64,000 nucleotides of DNA. It comes from Sulfitobacter sp. HGT1 (GTDB lineage: Bacteria > Pseudomonadota > Alphaproteobacteria > Rhodobacterales > Rhodobacteraceae). The notes under the pieces were generated by a model that worked only from the letters and a program-made list of their open reading frames with translations, was not told where the DNA came from and did no database searches. The position numbers were made by a program, and so were the translations under genes. Below are positions 28,413 to 37,951 of this stretch, in pieces (positions within the stretch are counted from its first letter, which is position 1; every line of letters begins with the position of its first letter). Location: positions 62,001 to 126,000 of the forward strand of contig NZ_BLWI01000005.1 in NCBI RefSeq assembly GCF_013282155.1, given 5' to 3'.

Positions 28413-30008
28413 TTAGGAAACGTCGAACTCAAGCTCTTTGACCTGGGTGAACAGGCCTGTGTCTTGCAATTGCTTGATCACGGCTGCAGATACAGCGTCA
28501 TCGATGTAGAGCAGCGCAATCGCCTCGCCTTTGGCAGCCGAGCGGCCCAAGGTAAAGTTCGCGATGTTCACACCGTTGGCACCCAGCGTCTGGCCCAATG
28601 TGCCGATGATGCCGGGGACATCTTCGTTGGTGGTGTACAGCATGTGCGCGCCGATTTCGGCGTCGATGTTGATGCCTTTGATCTGGATGAAACGTGGCTT
28701 CCCGTCCGAGAACACGGTGCCCGCGATGGAGCGTTCGCGCTTTTCGGTCACGACCGTCACCTTGACATAGCCGTCGAACACGCCGGATTTGTCCTGGTTT
28801 GTGGTGCTGATCTGGATGCCTTTTTCACGGGCAACCACAGGTGCGCTGACCATGTTCACATCGGGGTTCGCGCGTTTCATGATGCCTGCAACAACCGCGC
28901 AGTTCAGCGCGTTCAGGTTCATTTCAGATACCTGACCGTCGTACAGGATGTTGATCGCCTTGATCGGCTCGTCCGTCATCTGGCCGATAAACGCGCCAAG
29001 GTGGCCGGACAAAGTGATCCATGGGCCCATGACTTTGGCTTCTTCAGCTGTAACCGATGGCATGTTCAAGGCGTTGGAAACAGCGCCTGTCAGTAGGTAA
29101 TCGGACATCTGTTCGGCGACTTGCAGGGCCACGTTTTCCTGAGCTTCGGTCGTGGCGGCACCAAGGTGTGGGGTGCAGACCACGTTTGGCAGACCGAACA
29201 AAACGTTTTCGGTTGCGGGTTCTACTTTGAACACGTCAAAGGCAGCACCAGCGACATGGCCGGATTTCAACGCTTCGGCCAGGGCTTCTTCGTCTACCAG
29301 ACCACCGCGGGCACAGTTGATGATGCGCACGCCTTTTTTGGTCTTGGCCAGGGCTTCCTTGGACAGGATGTTGGCGGTTTGATCGGTATAGGGGACGTGC
29401 AGCGTGATGAAATCAGCGCGGGCCAGCAATTCGTCAAGCTCGACCTTTTCGACGCCCATTTTCTTGGCTTTTTCTTCGCCAAGGAAGGGATCATAGGCGA
29501 CGACTTTCATCTTCAGCCCGCGCGCACGGTCGCACACGATGCCACCGATGTTGCCCGCACCAATGACGCCAAGGGTTTTGCCTGTCAGCTCGACGCCCAT
29601 GAACTTGGACTTTTCCCATTTACCGGCGTGGGTCGATGCAGAGGCTTCGGGGATTTGACGGGCCACGGCGAACATCATCGCGATGGCGTGTTCGGCGGTG
29701 GTGATCATGTTGCCGAAAGGCGTGTTCATGACGATCACACCTTTTTTCGATGCGGCGTCTTTGTCGATGTTGTCTGTACCGATACCGGCGCGGGCGATAA
29801 CCTTGAGGTTCTTCGCATTTGCAAGGATCGCTTCGGTCACTTTGGTCGCCGAGCGGATGGCAAGACCGTCGTAGTTGCCGATGATGGCGGCCAGTTTTTC
29901 TTTGTCCTTGCCCAGATCAGGCTGGAAATCGACCTCGATGCCACGGTCTTTGAAGATTTGAACGGCGGCTTCGGACAGGCTGTCGGAAATGAGAACTTTG
30001 GGGGCCAT
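28413..30008 (-). CDS. serA: D-3-phosphoglycerate dehydrogenase
   Basis: A 531-residue enzyme for the first step of serine synthesis, oxidising 3-phosphoglycerate to 3-phosphohydroxypyruvate with NAD+. The long form has the catalytic and nucleotide-binding domains (GIGTDNIDKDAA, GAGNIGGIV, NCARGGLVDE, TPHLGAATTEAQ), then an ASB-type intervening domain and a C-terminal ACT domain (about 455-531) for serine feedback. The start at 30008 has AAGGAG eight bases upstream; the longer frame from 30053 is not used. serC lies 81 bases upstream in the same direction, so the two probably form one leftward unit ending at the terminator. Confidence 0.96.
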   Translation of the reverse strand: MAPKVLISDSLSEAAVQIFKDRGIEVDFQPDLGKDKEKLAAIIGNYDGLAIRSATKVTEAILANAKNLKVIARAGIGTDNIDKDAASKKGVIVMNTPFGNMITTAEHAIAMMFAVARQIPEASASTHAGKWEKSKFMGVELTGKTLGVIGAGNIGGIVCDRARGLKMKVVAYDPFLGEEKAKKMGVEKVELDELLARADFITLHVPYTDQTANILSKEALAKTKKGVRIINCARGGLVDEEALAEALKSGHVAGAAFDVFKVEPATENVLFGLPNVVCTPHLGAATTEAQENVALQVAEQMSDYLLTGAVSNALNMPSVTAEEAKVMGPWITLSGHLGAFIGQMTDEPIKAINILYDGQVSEMNLNALNCAVVAGIMKRANPDVNMVSAPVVAREKGIQISTTNQDKSGVFDGYVKVTVVTEKRERSIAGTVFSDGKPRFIQIKGINIDAEIGAHMLYTTNEDVPGIIGTLGQTLGANGVNIANFTLGRSAAKGEAIALLYIDDAVSAAVIKQLQDTGLFTQVKELEFDVS

Positions 30009-30041
30009 GTTTGGCGCTCCTTTTTTAAATAGAAGGGGGGT

Positions 30042-30057
30042 GTGGGTTGGCACCCAC
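30042..30057. repeat. Short GTGGGT/ACCCAC hairpin between serC and serA
   Basis: A 6-bp perfect stem with loop TGGC within a GC-rich stretch that continues CCTACGCGCGGCGCAGGGCGG. It resembles GGGTGGG-type intergenic elements often seen in Rhodobacterales, recalled from general familiarity. A possible processing or attenuation site between the two serine genes. Confidence 0.4.
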
Positions 30058-30089
30058 CCTACGCGCGGCGCAGGGCGGGGAACCCGGAA

Positions 30090-31229
30090 TTATGCGTTGA
30101 TTTCGGACTCAAACGCCCAAGCAAGCCACGGCAGCATTGCCTCGATATCCGAGGTTTCAACCGTGCCGCCGCACCAGATGCGCAGGCCCGGAGGGGCATC
30201 GCGGTAGGCACCAACGTCCAGTGCTACATCTTCGTCGGCCAGGCGTTTTGCAACGGCTTTGGCGAAGGCAGCGCCATCAGCGATACGGTCATCTGTGAAC
30301 TTGAGGCAGACAGATGTGTTGGACCGTGTCGCGGGATCGGTGGCAAGGAAATCGATCCAGTCGTGGTCTTGCACAAACTTGGCAATCGCGGCGGTGTTGG
30401 CATCGGCGCGACCGATAAGGCCTTGCAGGCCGCCAACAGATTTCGCCCAGTCCAGCGCCAGCAAGTAATCTTCGACACACAGCATGGAAGGCGTGTTGAT
30501 GGTTTCACCCTTGAAAATGCCGTCGATCAGCTTGCCACCTTTGGTGAGGCGGAAAATCTTGGGCAGGGGCCATGCAGGCGTGTAGTTTTCGAGCCGTTCA
30601 ACCGCGCGCGGGCTGAGGATCAGCATGCCATGCGCCGCTTCGCCGCCGAGCACTTTTTGCCAGCTGAAGGTGGTCACATCCAGCTTGTCCCAGGGCAGGT
30701 CCATCGCGAAGGCGGCAGAGGTCGCGTCGCACAGGGTCAGGCCCTTGCGATCGGCGGGGATCACATCACCGGTCGGAACGCGCACACCGGATGTGGTGCC
30801 GTTCCAGGTAAAGCATACGTCGTTGTCATAGTTGAGCGACGCCATATCCACGATCTGGCCGTAGTCGGCAGTGTGGACGGCATGTTCGATTTTCAGCTGT
30901 TTGACGGCATCAGTGACCCAGCCAGCGCCGAATGATTCCCAGGCGACCATTTCAGCGGGGCGTTCGCCCAGCATGGTCCACATGGCCATCTCGTAAGCGC
31001 CGGTATCGGAGGCGGGCACGATGCCGATTTTGTAATCCGCAGGCACGCCGAGAATCTCGCGCGTTGTCTCGATCGCGGCAAGCAGCTTGGCTTTGCCCGG
31101 TGCAGCACGGTGGCTGCGGCCCAATGGCGCGCTTGCAAGCTTGGTCAGATCATATGCGGGGGGTTTGGCGCAGGGGCCGGAGGAAAAACGCGGATTCGTT
31201 GGTCGCGTGGTAGGTACTGTAATAGCCAT
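30090..31229 (-). CDS. serC: Phosphoserine aminotransferase
   Basis: A 379-residue PLP enzyme (class V fold) that converts 3-phosphohydroxypyruvate and glutamate to phosphoserine; it also serves pyridoxal synthesis in many bacteria. The N-terminus has the [11 protein letters not shown] pattern of the alphaproteobacterial SerC branch, and the PLP lysine lies in [11 protein letters not shown]. Length is normal for this branch. It is the first gene of the leftward serC-serA pair and divergent from serB, with 156 bases of shared upstream sequence. Together the three genes supply a complete route from 3-phosphoglycerate to serine. Confidence 0.95.
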   Translation of the reverse strand: MAITVPTTRPTNPRFSSGPCAKPPAYDLTKLASAPLGRSHRAAPGKAKLLAAIETTREILGVPADYKIGIVPASDTGAYEMAMWTMLGERPAEMVAWESFGAGWVTDAVKQLKIEHAVHTADYGQIVDMASLNYDNDVCFTWNGTTSGVRVPTGDVIPADRKGLTLCDATSAAFAMDLPWDKLDVTTFSWQKVLGGEAAHGMLILSPRAVERLENYTPAWPLPKIFRLTKGGKLIDGIFKGETINTPSMLCVEDYLLALDWAKSVGGLQGLIGRADANTAAIAKFVQDHDWIDFLATDPATRSNTSVCLKFTDDRIADGAAFAKAVAKRLADEDVALDVGAYRDAPPGLRIWCGGTVETSDIEAMLPWLAWAFESEINA

Positions 31230-31385
31230 TTAGCTACCCTTTCAGATAAGCGCCCTTCGTTGGGGAAGGGTGTCCCATCGCTGCATCTAGAGGTGCGGAC
31301 GGTCTGGCACAAGCCGGAAAATATCGCTAGAACGCCGCTTGATTGGCTTTTTACGACAGCTCTGACGCGGATCGGAAACTCGACG

Positions 31386-32261
31386 ATGCATAGTGTGACT
31401 TTGTTAACCTCTCCTCAAAGACCAAAGCTGGAGGCTGCGTTGGTCGATAGCCTGCGCAATGCCTGGGGCGGCGGGGACGCGATCTGGCTGGCCCCCGACG
31501 AGGCCGCGACATTCAATATGATGCGAATGCCGGGGAACCGCTGGGATATCTGGGCCGAATGTCAGGGTATGGGTGTTGATTTGATCATTGTGCCAGCGAG
31601 TGGGCGGCGCAAAAAAATGCTGTTGGCCGATATGGACAGTACGATGATCCAGCAGGAATGTATCGACGAATTGGCAGATGAGGCGGGCGTGGGCGCGCGG
31701 GTCAAGGATATCACAGCGCGTGCCATGAACGGCGAGCTGGATTTCGAGGGGGCATTGCGTGAGCGGGTTGGCCTGCTTGCCGGTCTGGAAGAAGCCGTAA
31801 TCGGCCGCGTTCTGGAGCAGCGGATCACTTATATGCCGGGCGGGCGGGCCCTTTTGGCGACGATGAAGGCGAACGGCGCTTATGCGGCGCTTGTTTCGGG
31901 CGGTTTCACGGCGTTCACGTCATCGGTGGCCAAGGCGTTGGGGTTTGACGAGAACCGGGCGAATACGCTGCTGGTCAGTGAAGGCAAACTGACGGGTGAG
32001 GTTGCTGAGCCAATTCTGGGCAAGCAAGCCAAGGTCGACGCGTTGGACGACATCACGAAACGGCTTGGCCTGGCAGAAGCGGATGTGCTGGCTGTTGGCG
32101 ATGGTGCCAATGATCTGGGCATGTTGCACCGCGCGGGTATGGGTGTTGCGTTGCATGCCAAACCGGTGGTGGCCGCGGAATGTGATGTCCGGGTCAACTT
32201 TGGTGACCTGACGGCGCTGCTGTATGTGCAGGGCTATGCCAAGAACGAGTTTGTCGTTTAG
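31386..32261 (+). CDS. serB: Phosphoserine phosphatase
   Basis: A 291-residue HAD-superfamily phosphatase for the last step of serine synthesis. Motif I is DMDSTMIQQE with nucleophile D82 and acid D84. The cap region contains DFEGALRERV, motif II is SGGFTAF, and motif III/IV lies in GDGANDLGML. The roughly 75 N-terminal residues are an ACT-like regulatory extension typical of SerB. ATG 31386 is preferred because the frame upstream to 31110 crosses the serC gene on the other strand; the ribosome site is weak. It is divergent from serC and followed by a hairpin and repeat unit. Confidence 0.95.
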   Translation: MHSVTLLTSPQRPKLEAALVDSLRNAWGGGDAIWLAPDEAATFNMMRMPGNRWDIWAECQGMGVDLIIVPASGRRKKMLLADMDSTMIQQECIDELADEAGVGARVKDITARAMNGELDFEGALRERVGLLAGLEEAVIGRVLEQRITYMPGGRALLATMKANGAYAALVSGGFTAFTSSVAKALGFDENRANTLLVSEGKLTGEVAEPILGKQAKVDALDDITKRLGLAEADVLAVGDGANDLGMLHRAGMGVALHAKPVVAAECDVRVNFGDLTALLYVQGYAKNEFVV

Positions 32262-32273
32262 GCGGAGAGGTGC

Positions 32274-32318
32274 ATGGGGCGCTGCCCCATACCCCGGGAT
32301 TCTTAACCATTTGGAAAT
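32274..32318 (+). repeat. Hairpin plus intergenic repeat tail after serB
   Basis: ATGGGGC-GCT-GCCCCAT (32274-32290) is a 7-bp stem, followed by ACCCCGGGATTCTTAACCATTTGGAA (32291-32316). The tail matches the units after tdh and near 47.04 kb. It separates the convergent serB and asparaginase genes and may terminate one or both. Confidence 0.6.
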
Positions 32319-32333
32319 GGGGCACCGCGTGTT

Positions 32334-33314
32334 TTAAGCGAAGGTTGCGGCGGGTTTAATGCTGCCAGTAATAATGCCGCGGCGGTTTTCGATTGGTGCA
32401 TTGCGGTATTTCAGCGCCTCTGGGTGGTTGGGGTCGAGGGCCCCGAGTTTCACCAGAATTGAGGCGATGGCGCAGTTCGAGGCCCGCACAGTGCCGCAGG
32501 ACGCTTTGAGGGCAACGCCAAGTTTTTGTTCGGGCAGGATCGCGATGAAGAACCCTTCTGCGCCTGTTTTTATTGCCACTTTGCCGTTCATCGCACGCAT
32601 GAGACCTGTGCAAGCGCGGGTTTCACCGGCGACGAGTTCGGGGTGCAAGCGCATCGCCTGATGCAGTCTTGCCTCGGCCGAGCCATCGGGGGCTGCTGCG
32701 AAATGCGCCATCGCGCGGGCCATGCCGTGCAATGTGGTCGCGAAATTCGGCACGGAGCAACCGTCGATCCCGTAACCGAAGGAAGTGAGGTCTGTGACAC
32801 CTTCGAATGCCTCGAGGCAGGCCTTTTGTACGGGGTGGTCGGGTTTTTCATAATCCGCATCGCCGCCGAGGTGTTTGTTCAACGTCAGGAAGCCTGCATG
32901 TTTGCCCGAGCATTCATGATGAATTTGGCAGGGCTTTTCATCGGCGCGGATCAGGGCGTCGCGTGCATCCATGTCGCCTGGAACGGCGGAGCCGCAACGA
33001 AAATCGCTGTCGCCAAGGCCCATGGTATCAAGCCATTTCCCGATGATCCCCGTGTGAAGGCTGGCGGCCTGATGTGAGGCGCAAGCAAGCGCAAGATGTT
33101 GGGGCCCCAGGCCCATCGCATCCGCAGCGCCAGAGCGCACCAGAGGCAGAGCCTGTATCATTTTGGCGGATGACCGCGGGAGGATGACGGCCTCGGGATT
33201 TCCCCATGCGTGGACGATCTGGCCCTTTTCATCGCACACAACCGCATGGCCCGAATGCACGCTTTCAAGGAAGGTGCCGCGCCAGATTTCTGCAAAGGGG
33301 GCCGGTTGTGTCAT
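32334..33314 (-). CDS. Asparaginase, Rhizobium etli type II family
   Basis: A 326-residue protein of the rhizobial asparaginase II class, unrelated to the E. coli type enzymes, which hydrolyses asparagine to aspartate and ammonia. Characteristic stretches are PRSSAKMIQALPLV near residue 47, CASHQAASLHTG near 79, and HHECSGKHAGFL near 132. The serines and lysine in these segments are implicated in catalysis in the family. Length is typical. It is convergent with serB and divergent from the IalB-family gene. I infer a role in nitrogen recycling; no regulator is adjacent. Confidence 0.9.
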   Translation of the reverse strand: MTQPAPFAEIWRGTFLESVHSGHAVVCDEKGQIVHAWGNPEAVILPRSSAKMIQALPLVRSGAADAMGLGPQHLALACASHQAASLHTGIIGKWLDTMGLGDSDFRCGSAVPGDMDARDALIRADEKPCQIHHECSGKHAGFLTLNKHLGGDADYEKPDHPVQKACLEAFEGVTDLTSFGYGIDGCSVPNFATTLHGMARAMAHFAAAPDGSAEARLHQAMRLHPELVAGETRACTGLMRAMNGKVAIKTGAEGFFIAILPEQKLGVALKASCGTVRASNCAIASILVKLGALDPNHPEALKYRNAPIENRRGIITGSIKPAATFA

Positions 33315-33489
33315 CTTTCATCCTTTTGTTGGGCGAATTCCTGCCAATCAGGGTTTCGCAGGTCGCCTGTTTGGCGTTAATATGCTTGTTGTCGAGAGAA
33401 ATACAGTTCCTTTAAAGAGCGCCTCCCGAAAGGCTGCCGGTGGAGTTGATGGAAATGTTGAGGATAATGGCGGCTGGAGGCCTAGGTAG

Positions 33490-34020
33490 ATGATGAAGTT
33501 AAGAACAATTGGTTTGGCCGCAGCCCTTGCGGGGTTCGCTGCGGGTGGCGCGATGGCGCAATCGCAAAGCACTAATCGTGTTGCTGCGGAAACCGATTGG
33601 AGCGTTTTCGTCGAAGACAATCCGACCGAATGCTGGGGTGTTTCAACGCCCAAGGAAATGGTGAATTCGCGGGACGGGCGCGTTGTTGCTGTGAACCGTG
33701 GCCAGACATTGCTGATGGTTTTTTACCGCCCCAGTGCGGGGGCCAAGGGTCAGGTTGCATTCACAGGCGGTTATCCCTTTGCATCTGGATCGACCGTAAA
33801 CATGGATATCAGCGGCACCACGTTTGAATTGTTCACCGAAGGTGAATGGGCGTGGCCTGCAACCCCCGAGGATGACAACAAGATCATCACTGCGATGAAG
33901 CGGGGGGCGAGCGCCATCATGACGGCCCGTTCCGGTCGTGGCACACAGACCAAAGACACATTTTCATTGCTGGGCTTTACCGCAGCTGTTGAAGACGCGG
34001 CAAAGCGCTGCGGCGGCTAG
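33490..34020 (+). CDS. IalB-family (invasion-associated locus B) secreted protein
   Basis: A 176-residue protein with a signal peptide (LRTIGLAAALAGFAAGGAMA, cleavage expected before QSQS) and a mature domain of the IalB type (WSVFVEDNPTECWGVS, a beta-rich core and a final cysteine near the C-terminus). In Bartonella the founding member is linked to erythrocyte invasion, but the family is widespread in free-living alphaproteobacteria, where its role is unknown. A GGAGG lies about ten bases upstream of the first ATG, and a second ATG follows immediately. It is a single-gene unit closed by a strong terminator. The two cysteines could form a periplasmic disulphide. Confidence 0.87.
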   Translation: MMKLRTIGLAAALAGFAAGGAMAQSQSTNRVAAETDWSVFVEDNPTECWGVSTPKEMVNSRDGRVVAVNRGQTLLMVFYRPSAGAKGQVAFTGGYPFASGSTVNMDISGTTFELFTEGEWAWPATPEDDNKIITAMKRGASAIMTARSGRGTQTKDTFSLLGFTAAVEDAAKRCGG

Positions 34021-34042
34021 GCTTTGGGCGATATCTTAGAGG

Positions 34043-34067
34043 GCCTCGCCAGTGGCGGGGCTTTTTT
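34043..34067 (+). terminator. Rho-independent terminator of the IalB-family gene
   Basis: GCCTCGCC and GGCGGGGC form an 8-bp stem (one G-T pair) with loop AGT, followed by six T (34062-34067). It lies 22 bases after the stop codon. Confidence 0.92.
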
Positions 34068-34131
34068 CATTTAGATCTGGGCGCGAATGCCTATATAGAC
34101 CGCTGAAACACCCACATCCCGGAGAATCCCA

Positions 34132-35307
34132 ATGTCTGCGACCGCGCCGATCACTCAAGATGTCATGACCATTCCGCGCAAATTGCCGGAGGGGCCGATC
34201 AACCTTGTCGGTTTGACGCGTGACGCGATGCGGGATGTCTTGATCGCCCATGGCACGCCGGAAAAGCAGGCCAAGATGCGGGTCGGCCAGATTTGGCAGT
34301 GGATTTATCAATGGGGCACGCGTGATTTTGCGGATATGACCAACCTGTCCAAGACATTTCGCGCGGAACTGGCTGAGAAATTCGTGATTGCCGTGCCTGA
34401 GGTTGTGACCAAGCAGGTGTCAGAAGACGGCACACGCAAATATCTGGTGCGCATTGCTGGCGGTCACGAGGTCGAGGTGGTGTACATCCCTGAAGAAGGG
34501 CGCGGGACATTGTGCGTGAGTTCTCAGGTCGGGTGCACGTTGACCTGTTCGTTCTGTCACACGGGCACGCAGAAACTGGTGCGCAATCTGACCGCAGCCG
34601 AGATTATCGGTCAGGTTATGGTCGCGCGGGATGATCTGGGAGAATGGCCGGTTCCCGGTACGATCACCGAGGCACCGCGCCTGTTGTCGAACATCGTTTT
34701 GATGGGCATGGGCGAGCCGCTCTATAACTTTGAGAACGTGCGCGACGCGATGAAAATTGCGATGGACCCCGAAGGGATCCAGCTATCACGCCGCCGCATT
34801 ACCTTGTCCACGTCTGGCGTTGTGCCGGAAATTGCGCGTACGGCGCAGGAAATCGGTTGCCAGCTGGCCATATCATTTCATGCCACAACAGACGAAGTGC
34901 GCGACAAGCTGGTGCCGATCAACAAACGCTGGAATATTGCCGAACTGGTCGAGGCGCTGCGGGCCTATCCAAAGGTCAGCAATTCAGAGCGGATCACCTT
35001 TGAATATGTGATGCTGGACGGGGTGAATGACAGCGATGCGGACGCCTATCGGCTGATCGAGCTGATCCGGGGCATCCCGGCCAAGATCAACCTGATCCCG
35101 TTCAATGAATGGCCCGGCGCGCCTTACAAGCGGTCGTCGAACAATCGCATTCGTGCATTTTCAGAGATTGTTTACAAAGCGGGCTATGCATCCCCGGTGC
35201 GCAAACCACGCGGCGAGGATATCATGGCGGCTTGCGGGCAGCTGAAATCAGCGACCGAACGCGCGCGCAAATCGCGCAAGCAGATCGAAGCAGACGCAGG
35301 CCTTTAA
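34132..35307 (+). CDS. rlmN: Dual-specificity RNA methyltransferase RlmN
   Basis: A 391-residue radical-SAM enzyme that methylates C2 of A2503 in 23S rRNA and A37 in some tRNAs. The iron-sulphur cluster motif is C135-x3-C139-x2-C142 ([12 protein letters not shown]). The mechanistic cysteine of the TLCVSS segment (C128) and a C-terminal cysteine in MAACGQL, which forms the methyl-carrying residue, are both present. GGAG lies about eight bases before ATG 34132. The gene stands alone between two spacers with hairpins. Length and motifs are normal. Confidence 0.96.
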   Translation: MSATAPITQDVMTIPRKLPEGPINLVGLTRDAMRDVLIAHGTPEKQAKMRVGQIWQWIYQWGTRDFADMTNLSKTFRAELAEKFVIAVPEVVTKQVSEDGTRKYLVRIAGGHEVEVVYIPEEGRGTLCVSSQVGCTLTCSFCHTGTQKLVRNLTAAEIIGQVMVARDDLGEWPVPGTITEAPRLLSNIVLMGMGEPLYNFENVRDAMKIAMDPEGIQLSRRRITLSTSGVVPEIARTAQEIGCQLAISFHATTDEVRDKLVPINKRWNIAELVEALRAYPKVSNSERITFEYVMLDGVNDSDADAYRLIELIRGIPAKINLIPFNEWPGAPYKRSSNNRIRAFSEIVYKAGYASPVRKPRGEDIMAACGQLKSATERARKSRKQIEADAGL

Positions 35308-35342
35308 GGACCCGCGCCCCCTTAAACACGGGTTTAAATCCA

Positions 35343-35369
35343 CTCTGGCGCTGGGATGTCGCGCCAGAG
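35343..35369. repeat. 9-bp perfect inverted repeat downstream of rlmN
   Basis: CTCTGGCGC and GCGCCAGAG flank a nine-base centre. It is preceded by GGGTTTAAATCC, which partly resembles the GGATTTAAGTCC tail of the other intergenic units. No T run follows, so termination is not certain. The rest of the 220-base spacer to the next gene shows nothing further. Confidence 0.55.
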
Positions 35370-35528
35370 AAGCACCGTGGTTGGCGAAAATTGTTTAAAT
35401 TCAGGGGGTGGCAAATTAAGGCAAAGACGTCCTGAAGTGACCTTTGGCCTGCCACAGTTCGGCGGAACTTAAGACATCATCCCCCAAGATATTGTTTCCA
35501 TCGACAACACAATTAGGAGCAATATCCA

Positions 35529-35741
35529 ATGTCTGTTATCATTAAGAGCGACGCCTTCCTGACTGCCGAGGTTATGACCCTGGTCACCAATGAACGTGAA
35601 CGCGCCTTGTCTGTTCGCGAATGGAAGCACCGTCTGGCCGGTTATGGCTACAGCGTGCGTGATACGGAAAACGGTCACGTGCTTGAGACCCTTCCGCATC
35701 ACGTCGAAGTATGTACGTTGCCCGCCGAGCTGTGCGCCTGA
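35529..35741 (+). CDS. Small protein of unknown function (70 residues)
   Basis: A short frame with a good ribosome site (AGGAG ten bases upstream of ATG 35529). The product is a soluble, charged 70-residue protein (MSVIIKSDAFLTAEVMTLVTNE and so on) with two cysteines near the C-terminus and no signal peptide or membrane segment. The central stretch RALSVREWKHRLAGYGYSVRDTENGHVLETLPHH looks like a compact helix-beta fold, which could bind nucleic acid, but I do not recognise the family. Codon use and the ribosome site argue that it is real. It stands alone, convergent with the LOG-family gene 24 bases on. Confidence 0.65.
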   Translation: MSVIIKSDAFLTAEVMTLVTNERERALSVREWKHRLAGYGYSVRDTENGHVLETLPHHVEVCTLPAELCA

Positions 35742-35765
35742 ACGATACCGCTTGGTCTTGTGAAA

Positions 35766-36608
35766 TCACCTGCCGGGCAAAGAATCCCGTGCCGGTGCCG
35801 TTTCCCAGTTATCAATCACGTGCATCGCTTCGTCAGCGGACTCAACAAACCTAAACAGGTCAAGATCTTCGACTGAGATGGTACCGGCATCTGCCAGCGC
35901 TTCCCAGTTTATGATTTTTTCCCAGAAGGCACGCCCAAACAGCAAAAACGGCACCCGCGACATGCGGCCGGTTTGAATGAGGGTCAATGCTTCGAATGTT
36001 TCATCCATGGTGCCAAAGCCCCCTGGAAACACACAAATTGCACGCGCCCGCATCAGGAAATGCATTTTGCGGATCGCGAAATAGTGGAAGTTGAAACACA
36101 GCTCTGGCGTGACATATGCGTTCGGGGCCTGTTCAAACGGAAGCACGATGTTCAATCCGATGGAACGCCCGCCCGCGTCCACGGCACCGTGGTTACCGGC
36201 CTCCATCACGCCGGGGCCGCCGCCGGTCACGATGACGTTTTCGCGGCCGCCTGTTTCTACCGATTTCAACGTCATCAGGCGCGCAAATTCACGCGCTTCT
36301 TCATAGAAATGCGACAGCTCGGCCAATGTCTTGGTCCGCGCCTTGTCTTTATCTGCCGGTTTGGGGATGCGTGCGCCGCCAAACAGCACGATCGTTGATG
36401 TGATGCCATGCGCATCCAGCCCCATTTCTGGCTTGAGCAGTTCCAACTGCAACCGGACCGGACGCAAGGCATCGTGGCCCATAAATTCCTGGTCGGTAAA
36501 CGCCAGCCGATAGGCCGGCGCGCGGGTTTGTGGTGTGTCCGGGACTTCCCTGGCCTTGGCGCTGTCAGCAACGGCATCGCGCAGGGGGTGGCGTGTCTGT
36601 TCGGTCAT
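35766..36608 (-). CDS. LOG-family (TIGR00730-like) Rossmann-fold protein
   Basis: A 280-residue protein of the lysine decarboxylase-like/LOG superfamily. Members include cytokinin riboside 5'-monophosphate phosphoribohydrolases and related nucleotide-processing enzymes. The family motifs are GGGPGVMEAGNHGA and PGGFGTMDE, which form the nucleotide-binding site. The first 90 or so residues are an extension ahead of the core, as in the longer subgroup. The start at 36608 has GGAG seven bases upstream. It is convergent with the small 70-residue gene and divergent from dapD. The substrate in this organism is not known. Confidence 0.88.
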   Translation of the reverse strand: MTEQTRHPLRDAVADSAKAREVPDTPQTRAPAYRLAFTDQEFMGHDALRPVRLQLELLKPEMGLDAHGITSTIVLFGGARIPKPADKDKARTKTLAELSHFYEEAREFARLMTLKSVETGGRENVIVTGGGPGVMEAGNHGAVDAGGRSIGLNIVLPFEQAPNAYVTPELCFNFHYFAIRKMHFLMRARAICVFPGGFGTMDETFEALTLIQTGRMSRVPFLLFGRAFWEKIINWEALADAGTISVEDLDLFRFVESADEAMHVIDNWETAPARDSLPGR

Positions 36609-36748
36609 CAAATTCTCCGGTTTGATCCTTGTCGCTAACATGCCCGCGTTCTACGCAAATGACCACGCCAGCCGTTATGATTGCGCGCACAACCTGACGA
36701 GGGTATAGCCATGCGCAACACCTGACCCCATATTCCGGAGCCAACCAT

Positions 36749-37576
36749 ATGTCTAATGCACAACTTGAAACCGCAATCGAAGCTGCGTGGGATGCCCGCG
36801 ACACGATCACTTCTGCCACCAAAGGTGAACAGCGTGACGCCATCGAGGCCACATTGGCCGCATTGGACAGCGGCAAACTGCGGGTTGCTGAAAAGCGCGA
36901 AAATGGCGATTGGCATGTAAACCAATGGGCCAAAAAGGCGGTTCTGCTGGGTTTCCGCATTAAAGACATGGAACATCAGACTGGCGGCCCGCAGGGTGCC
37001 GGCTGGTGGGACAAGGTCGATAGCAAGTTCAAAGGCTGGGGCGACGACGAATGGAAAACAGCCGGTTTCCGCGCTGTGCCCAACTGCGTTGTGCGCAAAT
37101 CGGCCTATATCGCGCCGGGCGTCGTGTTGATGCCATCCTTTGTGAACATCGGTGCCTATGTCGACAGCGGTACAATGGTTGATACATGGGCGACAGTCGG
37201 GTCCTGCGCGCAGATCGGCAAGAACGTTCACCTGTCCGGCGGTGTGGGTATCGGTGGCGTGCTGGAACCCATGCAGGCGGGCCCGACAATCATCGAGGAC
37301 AACTGCTTTATCGGGGCGCGGTCCGAGGTGGTCGAGGGGTGTATCGTACGCGAAGGGTCCGTGCTGGGCATGGGCGTTTTCATCGGCCAGTCGACCAAGA
37401 TTCTTGATCGTGACACCGGCGAAGTCATGTATGGCGAAGTTCCTGCCGGTTCGGTTGTTGTTGCAGGGTCGATGCCATCAAAGAATGGCGTGAACCTGTA
37501 CTGTGCCGTGATCGTCAAGCGCGTGGATGAACGGACCCGTTCGAAAACGTCGATCAACGAACTGTTGCGCGACTAA
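36749..37576 (+). CDS. dapD: Tetrahydrodipicolinate N-succinyltransferase
   Basis: A 275-residue left-handed beta-helix acyltransferase that succinylates tetrahydrodipicolinate in the lysine and diaminopimelate pathway. Hexapeptide repeats run through the C-terminal half ([21 protein letters not shown] region, then [19 protein letters not shown] and VGIGGVLEP). GGAG about nine bases before ATG 36749 supports the start. dapE, the matching desuccinylase, is 3.7 kb away in the same direction, so both halves of the succinylase branch are encoded in this window but not in one operon. Confidence 0.96.
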   Translation: MSNAQLETAIEAAWDARDTITSATKGEQRDAIEATLAALDSGKLRVAEKRENGDWHVNQWAKKAVLLGFRIKDMEHQTGGPQGAGWWDKVDSKFKGWGDDEWKTAGFRAVPNCVVRKSAYIAPGVVLMPSFVNIGAYVDSGTMVDTWATVGSCAQIGKNVHLSGGVGIGGVLEPMQAGPTIIEDNCFIGARSEVVEGCIVREGSVLGMGVFIGQSTKILDRDTGEVMYGEVPAGSVVVAGSMPSKNGVNLYCAVIVKRVDERTRSKTSINELLRD

Positions 37577-37638
37577 CGCGGAACAAAATGGTGCCTTTGG
37601 CGGTTAGACTGCCAAAGCGCATATAAAGGAAAGCACTT

Positions 37639-37890
37639 ATGGGACTGGGATTGATCGGATCGATTTTCGTCGGTGGTCTTGCGGGCTGGATTGCCAGCAT
37701 GATCATGAAGGCGAATACCGGAATATTTTCGAACATCGGTTTGGGGATCATCGGTGCCGTGGTGCTGAACTTCATTCTTGGGCTGCTCGACATCTATGCC
37801 GCTGACGCTTGGTTGACCCAACTTTTTGTGGGTTTGGTCGGCGCATGTCTGGTGATCTGGGTCTGGCGCGCGCTGCGCGGCCGCAGCTGA
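37639..37890 (+). CDS. GlsB/YeaQ/YmgE-family small membrane protein
   Basis: An 83-residue, glycine-rich protein with three hydrophobic segments (LIGSIFVGGLAGWIAS, IGLGIIGAVVLNFILGLL and LFVGLVGACLVIWVWRAL). This is the pattern of the transglycosylase-associated or GlsB family, often induced in stress, whose biochemical role is unknown. AAAGGA lies upstream of ATG 37639. It is 62 bases after dapD and is followed by a strong terminator that overlaps the start of the next gene. Confidence 0.85.
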   Translation: MGLGLIGSIFVGGLAGWIASMIMKANTGIFSNIGLGIIGAVVLNFILGLLDIYAADAWLTQLFVGLVGACLVIWVWRALRGRS

Positions 37891-37918
37891 CCCTTTTCAG
37901 ACGCTTCAGAACACGATA

Positions 37919-37951
37919 GGGCTGCCGCATCTCATTGCGGTGGCCCTTTTT
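37919..37951 (+). terminator. Terminator abutting the next start codon
   Basis: GGGCTGCCGCA and TGCGGTGGCCC form an 11-bp stem with two G-T pairs and loop TCTCAT, followed by five T (37947-37951). It lies 29 bases after the GlsB-like stop and ends directly at the ATG of the following frame. The GGTGG in its right arm is the only possible ribosome site for that gene. Confidence 0.85.

Noticed and set aside
30042..30935. 297-residue plus-strand frame opposite serC
   Set aside because: Antisense to serC with no protein features.
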